Of a DNA stretch of 64,000 nucleotides, positions 49,101-60,328 are shown in pieces. The DNA lies in the NCBI GenBank assembly GCA_013396755.1, contig VWZF01001679.1:712274-776273 (forward strand). The letters run 5' to 3'. The notes under the pieces are model-generated. The model did not search any database, was not told the origin of the DNA, and worked only from the letters and a program-made list of their open reading frames with translations. Every line of letters starts with the position of its first letter. The first letter of the stretch is position 1. The DNA comes from Sclerurus mexicanus (Eukaryota > Chordata > Aves > Passeriformes > Furnariidae). A program made the position numbers and the translations under genes.

Positions 49101-51987
49101 AGTACCTCATCTGCCAGGTATATGCAATCTACAAATCTCAGTCAGTATGGATCTCACTTCAAGTATGAGGTGTGTTGAAAGGGGCAGTTACATCTCATAT
49201 GTGCTCAACACCTTCCAAAGCTAATCCATCACAGGAGAAAAGTTCTCTCTCAAGAGGAATATGGTTAGCAGGGAAGGAGCACAATTGCACAAAAACTGAA
49301 CAAGAAAGACATTATAAATGACAGTCAAATGGAAAAAGCCAGAGCAAGGAAGGAAACCCTGAGGGATCTCCTCATACACAGTCCAGAAACAGGTATATTT
49401 CTCAAAAAAAAACTTTAGAAAGTTCAAATAAAATCTCAAAAAGGTAACAGTGAGAAAGAAAAGTCAAAGCAGTCCTGCCTATTCTTCTGCATACCAGGGA
49501 AGAGAAAAAACAGAATCTCACAGCAAAGTAGTGGCACAACACAGTTGTACTCCAATCCAAATGGACGTTCCACTTCATATGCTGGAACTTTTAAAGATCC
49601 TTTAAACAAGCTAAGGCAAGGGCAGTGAAGGCCCAAAAAGACAGTAACACAGCCCCACGGAAAACAGGAGGAGGAGGAGGATATACTATATACTACTATT
49701 TAAGGAAGAGTAAAAATGAGTTTCAACAGAGTGATATAAAACAGAGGCGGAAGGAGAAACAGAAGAAAATGGAGGACAAAGGACTTGACAATCACATCAA
49801 TATCAAGAAGGAACAGGTCTATGTGACCAGAGATGTCTTATGAAAAAAAAACCAGCTAGTCTATAGAAAAGACAATTTATTGATGATAGAAAATTAAAAG
49901 GCATGGTCAAAGAACAGAGATAAAAGACATACCACAAAGAGAAACTCGTGCCCTCAAAAACTGAGTGTGTGGAACAAGATGAAATGCAATTAATGCTAAA
50001 AACAAATTCATATATTAAAGTAACAAAATTTCTGAAATTATGAATTTATAAACAGTTGAGGAAAACAAGATCCAAATTATATTAATCTGACACAAAATTT
50101 AAAAACATAGCTTTATAAACTTATGTAAGGAAACTGTAGCATGCAACTGCTTGTGGTTGTACAGGGTTGTATAGTGCTGACAGTCTAGGACTGTAACTCC
50201 AGGAGACACAGAAACACAGGATGGTTGAGGTTGGAAGGGACCTCTGGAGGTCACCTGGTCCAACTCCTCTGCTCAAGCAAGGTCCCCTAGAGCAAGTTGC
50301 TGAGGGCCATGTCCAGACAGCTTTTGAATATCTCCAAGAGGAAAGAATCCACAATATCTCTGGGCAACCTGTGTCAGTGCTTAGTCACCCTCACATGAAA
50401 AAGTATTTCTGATGTTCAGAGGGAACCTTCTGTGTTTCAATTGGTGCCCACTGCCTCTGGTCCTGTCACTGGGCACCACTGAAGAGCCTGGCTCCATCTT
50501 CTTTGAACCCTCCCTTCAGGTTATTTGCACCCTATGAGAAAGAATCCTCCAGGTGCTGCTCTTGTAAGTCTCCCTACACCAAATCCTTATCGAAGCCTTT
50601 GTTAATTATACTACTCTGTAGTATAATAAACACCTCTATACAAGTTTCAAAAACTCTAATGCCTGACTTACACGTTTTCAAAATTGTACTGGCTTAACAA
50701 AACAACCTTTTTGGGAAAATGTAACATTCTAAGAATAAATACTTAATAGATAAAATTGCAGTGATTTTCAGTTTGTTATAAACTATTTCACTGTTGGAAA
50801 ATACAATGGCAATCTGCAGCACTTTTCTACCCTTCCTCCTGATCATGTAACTTTCATGCTGATTCTCAGCAGTTAACTCTGTTGTGTTATGAAAAAATCA
50901 CACTTCAATGGTGGCTGGTATTAGAAGCAATATGTGCATCAGCTACAAAGTGCCAGAGAAGCATCCTGTCCCTGTGATTCATTAAAGCCAAATTCATTAT
51001 TTAAGAATGTCTAGCAGAGAGCTCAGCACTGGTGAAGTCCTTTAACTGTCTCACATAAGTAATTCCTAGAATTTGGAGTTTGCGAGTTGGAAATCCACCA
51101 GCAGCTGAACAGGCAGTTCACCAACACAGACCCAAATACAGAGGACACACTCAGACCTATATGCAGGCTGAAAGAACAAAATGGAAAAGCATCAGATTCT
51201 GCCAGCCTGCAATTTCAGTAGGAAGGGAAGGTCCTCAAACCAATCCAGGATTGTACCTCATTGCTTATTTAATCTGCGCTACCAAATGAACAAGTTAGAA
51301 ATATACAGGAAAAAGAAAAGCCAAGATTGGTGCATTTCCCTAAGCTCTCACAAAATCAACTGTGACTGACATATCCAGCCAGTCAGTGTTTGTGACTGAT
51401 GAAAACACACTTTCCAATTTTGAGAAACTCTTACTTGCACTGTTAGGTGTCAAAGAGGGGCACTATAAAAATGTAATGGTTGCTCCATGCTACCAGCTGC
51501 AAAAACAAAAAACCCATCTCTAAATGAGATATATGCTCAGAAAAGTGGAAAAGTGCAATGAGTCCTGAACTTGCTTCCATACTGTGAGTATTGTGGTCAT
51601 GGTGGCTGCACTGACATCTCTGCTGCTGCAGTAGGCAGCACATGGGTCCACCAGTCTAGCAGAGTTCAACTGCACTGACCCACTCACTTCAATCCTTAAT
51701 AGAAGCCTACTTCAACTGAACGCCTCAGTTGGAAAAATATTATTCATGTTAATATTTATTTCTGTCCTAAGTTTTATTTCTACCTCGCATTTCAGGTTGT
51801 CCAAAAGGCAGTAATTGAAGTGGATGAAGAAGGAACTGAAGCTGCAGCAGCCAGTGGGTCAGAAATAACTGCATTCACGGTGCCTCCCGTCATCAAAGTG
51901 GACCGACCGTTCCTTTTTATGATTTTTGAAGAAACTTTTAAAACATTACTGTTCATTGGCAGGGTGGTTGATCCAACAGAAATGTGA
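46157..51987 (+). CDS. SERPINA10: Protein Z-dependent protease inhibitor (serpin A10), complete
   Basis: A secreted plasma serpin which in mammals inhibits factor Xa (with protein Z) and factor XIa. Coding exons are 46157-46865, 47831-48104, 48828-48975 and 51796-51987, with phases 1, 2, 0 and GT-AG boundaries. The product is 440 residues, against 444 in human. Residues 1-20 form a signal peptide. Residues 21-75 are a polar, Lys/Glu-rich N-terminal extension with sequons at Asn25, Asn41, Asn53 and Asn70. The serpin core follows, with further sequons at Asn148, Asn177, Asn194 and Asn273. Diagnostic matches to human include 'VDYIVFKGKW', 'PKFKL.QKY', 'SEITA' before the reactive bond and 'PPVIKVDRPF' after it. 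The hinge (Gly390-Thr391-Glu392, Ala393-396) is inhibitory in type. By alignment the reactive bond is Phe404-Thr405, where human has Tyr-Ser. The third coding intron holds an antisense CR1 fragment. Position next to PPP4R4, tail to tail, supports the assignment. No frameshift or stop is seen. Confidence 0.96.
49011..49039. repeat. Short tandem repeat, 11-bp period
   Basis: An 'atagtatataa' unit is repeated about 2.6 times, 35 bases inside the third coding intron of SERPINA10 and directly before a perfect hairpin (49046-49066). This is simple-sequence DNA with no shown role. Confidence 0.8.
49046..49066. repeat. Perfect inverted repeat near a SERPINA10 splice donor
   Basis: The arms 'tctcttggct' and 'agccaagaga' are exact reverse complements around a single base. 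It lies 70 bases downstream of the donor at 48976. In RNA it would fold as a stem of about nine pairs with a three-base loop. Confidence 0.85.
50205..50560 (-). mobile_element. CR1 LINE 3'-end fragment in a SERPINA10 intron, antisense
   Basis: The + strand reads as CR1 reverse complement from the 3' end inward: 'ggttgaggttggaagggacc', 'ctggtccaactcctctgctc', 'gccatgtccagacagctttt', 'gaatatctccaagagg', 'ctctgggcaacctgtgtcag', 'ctggtcctgtcactggg' and 'caccactgaagagcctggc'. The element is therefore on the - strand, opposite to SERPINA10. It is 5'-truncated and non-coding. Confidence 0.92.
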
Positions 51988-51992
51988 ATAAA
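51987..51992 (+). terminator. AATAAA overlapping the SERPINA10 stop codon
   Basis: The last base of the TGA stop (51985-51987) is the first base of AATAAA. A second AATAAA follows at 52055-52060. Use of the first would leave a 3' untranslated region of only about 15-30 bases; the second would give about 85-100 bases, more usual for a serpin. Confidence 0.45.
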
Positions 51993-52054
51993 GGTAACAG
52001 TGTCTATTCTTTGGTATGTAGAGGCATTATTTTTATTTTATTAATTTATATTAG

Positions 52055-52060
52055 AATAAA
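52055..52060 (+). terminator. Second candidate poly(A) signal for SERPINA10
   Basis: A canonical AATAAA lies 68 bases after the stop codon in AT-rich sequence. Its distance from the stop makes it the more likely functional signal of the two. Confidence 0.5.
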
Positions 52061-52079
52061 AAGACATTGAAATATGAAA

Positions 52080-55000
52080 TATGAAAACCTGTTTTGTCCC
52101 TCCAGCTAGCACTCGGTCATCCTAGCAATAATTAATGCCAAGTAGCAAGCTCAGTTCACTGAGGTTCAAAGTGGCAAAAATGTGACTTTTAAAATCTACC
52201 TTTGAAATTAAAACCAAACCCAGCAAAAACCAACAACAGAACTGTACTGCCAAAAATCAGTATTTTAGTGATAAGTCTGAATAAAAAAACAGAGATTCAT
52301 ATGCCAAAATATTAAAGAAGCTCATTCCCAAACACTGTATGTTCCTCAATGTTAGCTTCTGTTGCAAAGAGACTGAAGAGGTCAGTGACTTCAATGTTAG
52401 CACACTTTTGCCACTTACAAAAACAGAAGTAGTATCAAGCCCTAAAATAGAATTTATAGCCTTTCTCTAGAGATCTTTATTACTGTAGAAATTGCATTGA
52501 ATCTATCACGAATTCTGCAAGTCTACATTGTCTGTGAGTGTGACCTCTCAGACTCAAACTCAGACTCTCTTGAAAGTGTGACCTCTTTCAAGAGTATCAA
52601 ATCACCTGATTTTCTCAGAGTACATGATGTGCCTGCTTTCAAAATATTCCTTGAATTAAAAATAAAATAATTCTGAAAAATAACTTAGGTATTCTGAAAC
52701 TGGAAAATCTGACCCGTACTAGTTCCCAACACCAAGCCTCTTCTAAAACCAGAATTTCTACCTATAATATCATCTAGATACCAGGATGAACTATGTAACA
52801 GGACTATATGATTGAACTAAGACAGACTTTGGTAGGAAAAACATATCCCCATATAAAAGTGGAATAAATCTACACAGAGTTGATCCTAGAGTCCAAAAGA
52901 TGTTTCCAAACTGTTTCAAAAAATATTTCTATGATCTAAACACAATTGTTTTTATTCAAGTAGAGCAAGTAGAGCACTGATTCCAACAGAACCACAAGAA
53001 CTTAGCACTTAGTACATTTTAATTAGCAGAGTCCTATATATAAACTATGAAACAATGCAAAAAGCTACTTCTAGCTTTATTTAACTAACAGATCTAAGCC
53101 TTATTCTACCTGCTCATACAACCTTCACAAAATAGTTGCCAAAAAGGGAGCAGAAGAGTTTTCAAAATCATTTGGGAAGGAGCTTCAGAGGTGTCTATCA
53201 GTAACCACATACAGACAGAAGCATCCATGAGAGAAGATACAAAAGATACATTATAGGATAAAGACGGCAAACCTCTAAAAATCATCTGTTACCATTAGAT
53301 GTCTGCCCACAACAGCCTGGACACCGGGGTAAGTCACTCACAAAAGCACTTACGAGGCAGGCTCTGGTATCTGACTAGACTACGAAGGTACACCTAACAT
53401 AACTCCACACTGCAGGATGAATGTACCCAGAAAGAGAATCACTCCTTCCTGCCCCTGGTCTGTATGTTAGCCAACATTAATTACACTGTAGAGTTGATCT
53501 TCAGATGATATTCTGGAGCTACAGTTGACCAGCAGGTGAAAACAATGCTATGAAGGGTTCAAAAGCATTGGTGGTGTTTAACAAAACTAAACCAGAAGGG
53601 AGTGGCCCAGGTGAAGGCCACTTAGATGAAGGTCTGTAGTGTGAATCACTGATGAAAGCATGGACAAGACACCAGAGGTATTCCACAAGGAAGATGCCTA
53701 GTCCAAAAAATTTCTAAATAGAGCATTTAAAGATTACATAGCAGGAATTTATTACATCATAGGGTTATTGAGTGGAGCACATGTTATCAGCATTAAACAA
53801 ATTAACAAGTTAAAAAAGACAGAAAAATGGCAGCCAATAAGAAACAAAAGACAGACTGTATACAGAACTAATCACATGTTTATAAGGGGAAAAAGAGCTT
53901 GGATTCATTTCTGAACTTCCTGGCTGTTTTGCATTGCTCTAGTAAAGGCATTGAAAGGGCAAACACAGTTTTGTGTCCTCTTCTGCAGCTGGCTACTGCT
54001 GCTCTCAGTTTGGTTCCTAGCAAAAGTCAAACTAAGAACAGACTGAGCAGTCTCCAGTGGCCCACGGGTGAGCAGCTGGAGCTGGCACATTGAGTGAGCT
54101 GTCCGCAGGGAGCTGGGAGGATCTATTTTCACTAATGAGACAAAACCAGAACCTAGGAGGAGCCAGCACAGGTCATCTGTATATCTGTAACAATAGCAAA
54201 TGTCAAACATTGTAATACTTGCAGAAGCTTTTAAAGAAATCTGTGATTTACAAGATCCTAGACCAGGCTGCAGAACAAGCTGAAAACTTGAGTGTTTCCA
54301 CAGAACCCAAACAATGCCTGTGACTTAAGACAGAGAACACAGCTAAATCCAACCGCGGTGTAAGAAGCTTAAGAATTCAGACAGTGAAATACTGCTAAAC
54401 CCAAAGACACATTTTCTACTTCACTCAAGACAGCATACATTCAGTATTATTACTATTTTAAACAAATACCCTCTATAGGTAAATGATTTTATTTATTTTA
54501 ATTATAAAAGATGCCCTGAGAATATTTTTTCAAGAACGTGCATGTACAGCATTGTCCTAGGTTTTATTTTGAATAAATCATCATTCATATTTTTACATTA
54601 TAAAAAGTAACCACACTCGCATATGCATACACAGATCAGATAATCTATCATACACCAATTAATTTTAAAAACCACATATTTCTGATATCAATACATTTAT
54701 GCTGCTTCCATTTTGAAATAGAGAAGCTGACAATAGCTTCATAGGCTCTCTCTCAAGTACTGGCATAAACAGAACCTTTTAAAATAGGATTGCATGTTTT
54801 TCCACAGAGAAATTTTGATAGAAACATAAGCATTAATACAAACAAATGCAGTGACATCACTAAACCATGACAGCTTGCAATTACAGCTGATTAAAAACTA
54901 GATTCATTATTATAAATTATTCAAGTGAAAATACAATCTGAAATACTAAAAATTAAAACAAGTATTTATACAACAAAACTTATGAAATAAATTTTTTTTT

Positions 55001-58000
55001 ACATCATCTGGAGACATTTGCTTTTAGATTGCTTTGAATCTTACACAGAAGTTTTATAAACTTCTAAAAACATTAACTCCAAATTCACAGCACAATGCTT
55101 CTAAAGTTTATGTTTTTTTATAGACTGATCAATGGTTCTGAACTTTGGTTTTAAATTAGGTTTGCAGATTCATTAAAATGTGGGATTTTCGTATTCATGA
55201 CAATTCCTTCTATTTCTTGCATAAAACATGGGTGCTAAGAGTTGCTAAAATTGTAAATAAGCCAATTAAATAATGGGCATGTGCATTCTAAATCCAAGAA
55301 TTTGAACTACAAAGGCATAAAAGAAGAAAACAAAATGTTCCCTTTAGCTGCAGCAGTTAAGAGCACAAAGCTGAAGTTGTATTTCATATCATTTCACTAC
55401 GACGTTAGAATTCTGCAACCATTACATTGTCTATTAGAATATATTTTACAGCTTGGAATTTTATTCAAAAGATTTATTTGAAAGTTTTAGCATTGCAGGA
55501 TATATTTTGTTCACTCCAGGCATTAGAGAGTCCCATCTGCTGCTCTCAACTTATCTCACCAGAACATTGCTTCCACCAGTCTCTGGTTCCCTCTTTTTTT
55601 CTGTCAGATGATCTAGGAGTTTGATTTTCTGTTTTTCCTTCATACAAAAGAAGAAACATACATAATATGTCGTTGCTGTATTATTAAATAACGTAATAAA
55701 CTGTCACTGTGTGCAACATTTTAACACAAGTCTTAGTTGCTGTACTTTAAAAATTACTAGCTGCTCTACTGCACCCACTGAGAAAGCCAAATGGACACAT
55801 TCTGAGGGCATTCTTCGCAACAAGGGTGAAGTTCTCCTTAACTTGTCGACACAAGGTCCTGTAGAGACCTGCCTGAGTGAGACGGTTAAGCTACTAAAAG
55901 CAGGCTAGTCATGGCTACAAAAAATGCCAGAGGTCTCCAGCTCAACTCATGACAAAAAATCTGGGGAAACTGGAAACAGGAAGCAGAGAGAAACTTAGAG
56001 CTCATTCGTGATTCCTAGGTCTTCTGTTCACCACAATGTCACCTGAGTAATTTCTGAACTTTTCACACTTTAATTTTTTAATCTTCCAAAACACTGTTTT
56101 TCAGCTTCACAGACTTGTGGCTATGTCAACTAACAACTGCTTGTATTGGTCAGAAATATTTCAAAGAATAGGACTTAACTTTTAGAACTCTAGAAATATT
56201 AATTTGCATCAATATTTTACCGCATCTTTTAGAAGTAACATGATATATTGTTCTGTTTCACCCTTTTAAACTGCTGAATATTTAAAAACTGCATATTCTA
56301 TATGATAGTGTATCAGTGTCAGGGTACCTACTAGCTTCATCATAGAAATGTGATGCAAACCACATGACCTCAGAATTCCTAGCATCTTAAAATCAGGATG
56401 AAAACATGATTAGAAGCTGTAAGTAACCAACTCAAAGTGTAGTAGAAGAGTGGCAGAATTATTTAATCTTGTGCTCAGCTTCCTAAGCAATTAAATGATG
56501 GGGTGAAAGACACTACTTTAACATACTTTCACGTATAATTGTTACAACATGGTCACACAACAAATAGGATGTCTTAAGGGTCAGCTGTGGACATCTTATA
56601 AAATACTGATATCAATTTCTTATTAAAAATAAAAAACAATAACTCATCCCACTTTTTACAGGATGGAAAACCTGTAGCACTCATTCTTGAAGAAAGTTTT
56701 AATTGAAAGTGAAATAAAATCAGACAATGTCTGTACATCTATAGGCAAGATGCAAAATTCTTACATGCTGTCTATAAAGTGGATACTTTTACTGATGAAT
56801 CTATAAAGTTTTTTAATAGTTTTAAACAATTGCATGTTGAAATCAGTTTTATTACAGCAATGCAAACTCAAGCAAAACAGCTTATATCTATCTTAAAGTT
56901 GAAAACATTCAAAAGAATATAATAAAGCTACATAGCACAATGATACAAGATCGGACTACTTGACAGAACACAGCGTTCATGAATCATGTCCATGTCTGCA
57001 CTAGGATGATTCACAATCTAACTGGCAACTCCTCAGCAGAAAGTCAGAAAAGCAGGTCTGCTCTGCAAAGTGATTTAAGTAAAATCACTTGTGGGACGAA
57101 ATAATCAGTGCTCTTTGTGATTCTTTTCTACTCTATAAGGTGCATAAAGCAGGTATTCATCTCTTTTTTGAGTCCACCATAAAGTTATACAGGTGCAACT
57201 TTAGCATAATTCTTGCGTTTTCTATTGCCTGAGTATTATCTAAGGTCTAGCAAATGAGCATTATCATATATGAAATCAGAAACTCTTCATCCCTGTGAAC
57301 CCCACTATGTTATCAAAAGCAAACATTTGCCAATAGTCAGTAGAGCAATTTTATGGAAAATATTATGCTTAAGCAATTAAACAATATGTTGTCCAAACAT
57401 ACATCACTTTGAAGTAAGAATCATTAATTATATCTGTTCTATTTTAATTATTAAAAAACATGTTACTGCCCACACAACACACCTAATTACTTAGAAAAAG
57501 CAACATATTAAACATAATCTTATTCAAGTTGCAGAGTCAGCAAACTAAAAGCTAGGAATTACCAGAATTACGATAAGATGGTCAATGCAAAGTTTAACCA
57601 GCACCTATGTAAATTTACCTGATGATATAGTCTAAATATATACTAAATTATAATTTTCTCACAAGTTTTCTGCCTTTGTGAATCCACTGAAGGTGACACT
57701 CACTCATGAGCACCTATTCAATTGTACCTCTCATTGTACAATTTTCAAATTCTTCTCTCAGCGTAACTTCTGTCAACTGCTTATATATTTAGATATCAAT
57801 TTTTTCCATCATTCAAGGTAGGAAACAATGTTTCTGTGAAACTGACATTTGCGGGTTTTTATTTTAATACGTGTATATTTAGCACCAAGACTGACTCTCT
57901 GAATAATAGAAGGTACACTCTAACATATTTGTAGTTAACAAGGTTATGCAAATGAACGCATTTACTGCCAAACGTTCCTGCATCTGTATCCCTTAAAGAG

Positions 58001-60328
58001 CTGCTCCACTTTCTTAGGAGAACAATTAAGTATTGGGCCAGATTAAAAAAGAGAAATTGAATCTACAGGACAGCAGACATTACACCAGCTTGAGAGATTT
58101 GTTTTCCCACAAGAACACAGAACATTAAAACTTATTCAGGACTATACGTAGGCATTCCAAAGCCTCCTCTTCTTTCTCCAAAAATGTTTTTCTTCCCTTA
58201 GTATATCCTCTTGGCTTCTGACACAATCCAGTTTAGGGACCTTCTGGACCAGAGAAAGCATCCAGAACATTGTGTTTGATCAGACACCAACTTTCAAACA
58301 CTCTGCTCTTAAAGTATTCACGTGGGAATGGTACACTGAGACTTGAAACCGGGTGCGTCTCTTACATTCTACTCTCCTGCCTGAAGACAAAGGTGCAAAC
58401 TGCCCTGTGTGAGCCTTTTTCTGTTTCTTTGTATTCAGTTTTATTTTAACTGACAGATATAAAGACCTTTGAAATTTGGACAAGTTTTACACGATGTAAA
58501 AAATATGGCTAACTAACCTTGGCACCTAACTGTTTTGAGAATATTAACCCATTTATTTTCCCCAAATTCTTGTGAGGGATATAAGTAATTCAAATTTCTA
58601 CAATGATTGCTAAAAGAAAAATCACATTTGAACTAATTTTCTGGTTTTAAAGCAAGGGAACAGAGGTATATAGTGATTAGGGGGGGAAAAATGGGGTTTT
58701 GAGCACACCTAATTTTTGAAACTACGTAGCACTCTGACGTTTTATGTTCTCTAGATACATGTCCCATTTACTTTATAGATATCTGAAAATGTCAGCATGT
58801 CTACTAATCTAACCACTGGGTTTGAAATGATGCACTTTGAAATAAGTGACCACCTAATGATCACCTCTAACAAGTCTGAAGTACTGTGGGTATTATTAAG
58901 GATAAGGCATTAGACATTGGCAAAGACAGGGACAGAGGGCAATGTGATTTGGTACCTTAAGGTACAACTACTGTGAAACCATTTAACACAAACTGTCCGT
59001 CTTCATTCACTACTTACCTTCCAACCTTTTCTGCAAAGAAAATGCAGTTTTAAAAACAAGAGATCACTACACAAGCTTGACTTTCATTCCAGAAAAAATT
59101 TATCTTGTATAGTGCAGATGGTAAAATTCAAGCAGGAAAAATCAAGTATAGAAGTAGATAAATGAATGCTGTTCGGAGAACTTCTTTTCGTGTGTGTTAA
59201 ACTTTTGAGTGCTTTATTTTACAATTTAGGAATTTTGTTAACTTAAAACTGAGAGTAAAGTTGGGGAGGACGTTTTGGTTTTTTTTTAAAGGAATCTGAA
59301 AATACTGAAGTGGTAAAATATGTTCATACTGATAATTAAATAAAAAAAAAGACCATTCAAGGGGTAACACTATCACTATTTTTTCCTCTTTATATCTGGC
59401 AAACCTGTGAACAGGGTTTCCTCTTTCTTATCGTAGCTTCTATTGCACAAGTCTACTTCTCCAGACAGCCTTGCTTTCTTACTAAAACTGGCTCATTTCC
59501 CTGCTCCATTCTGCCTTGGCTGTGAACACGAATCTCTGCTAGCAAAGAAAAGTCTCAGTTTGAGCACCCAAAATCACAGCTAGTCCAAGGACAGTAATTT
59601 AGACCTACAAGTGAGAGCGTAAAGGGGAATCTGCAACCAATTTCCTCCCAGAGCCTACAGAGGTTTAACAAAGTATGTGTCACAGTGATTTTCTAAGGCT
59701 TACAGTTTTATCACAGGAGCAAACAAACACATCCTTGATTTTGTTCTTGCAAAACATTGAACATCAGTTTAGGCTGATGTTTAAAGACAACCAGCTTGAG
59801 GGAGATGCCTGGCATTGAATTTTTGTTTTATCTAAATGGCTAAGGTAAACAAAGAAGGCAGCATTAACAAGTAGCAGTACCAGTTCACCCTAAGCCTCAG
59901 TATTCATCATGAAATTGTTACTTAATGATACATAAACATATATAAGCATATAAAAAGAAGGAAAATGAAAAACTAAGTAGTCTAAAAATACTTCTGTTCT
60001 ATTACTCCAACTGCAGGCAGCTAAATCACTGTGACTGTAGTTATTATATATCAAAGGCACTATCCTTCACCTTGTCTCATTCTACCCTCCCCATGATATA
60101 CCAGCTGAATGCAAACATGTGCAGGAGAAACAATGTGAAAGTCTAATTAGAAGGTAATGACATCTTAGAAACACTTATAATTGCATATATCACAATTCTG
60201 CCCTGCTATTTAGTATTCTAAAATCTGTGTGCAGAAGTTTCATAAATATAGGCTTAATTTTACATGGCTCTTTTGAATTCCCTTTGCAAATGTTACCCAT
60301 AAGCTTGGTTTAACCTCTTGTCAAACAC
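52080..60328. other. AT-rich DNA between SERPINA10 and PPP4R4, no exon recognised
   Basis: About 8.2 kb, strongly AT-rich from about 54.4 kb onward, with no supportable coding exon on either strand. Several TTTATT motifs (AATAAA on the - strand, for example near 56850, 57860 and 58430) could serve PPP4R4 polyadenylation, so part of this region may be its 3' untranslated region or a last intron plus terminal exon. I searched by eye for a - strand exon encoding the Lys-Ser-Arg-Lys-Ser-Asn-Pro ending I recall for human PPP4R4 and did not find one. A perfect inverted repeat lies at 52567-52594. Confidence 0.5.
52567..52594. repeat. Perfect inverted repeat, 10-bp arms and 8-base loop
   Basis: 'ctcttgaaag' at 52567-52576 and 'ctttcaagag' at 52585-52594 are exact reverse complements. 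The loop contains 'tgtgacct', a motif also present about 40 bases to the left ('gtgtgacctctc'). It lies about 580 bases beyond the SERPINA10 stop codon. Confidence 0.85.
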
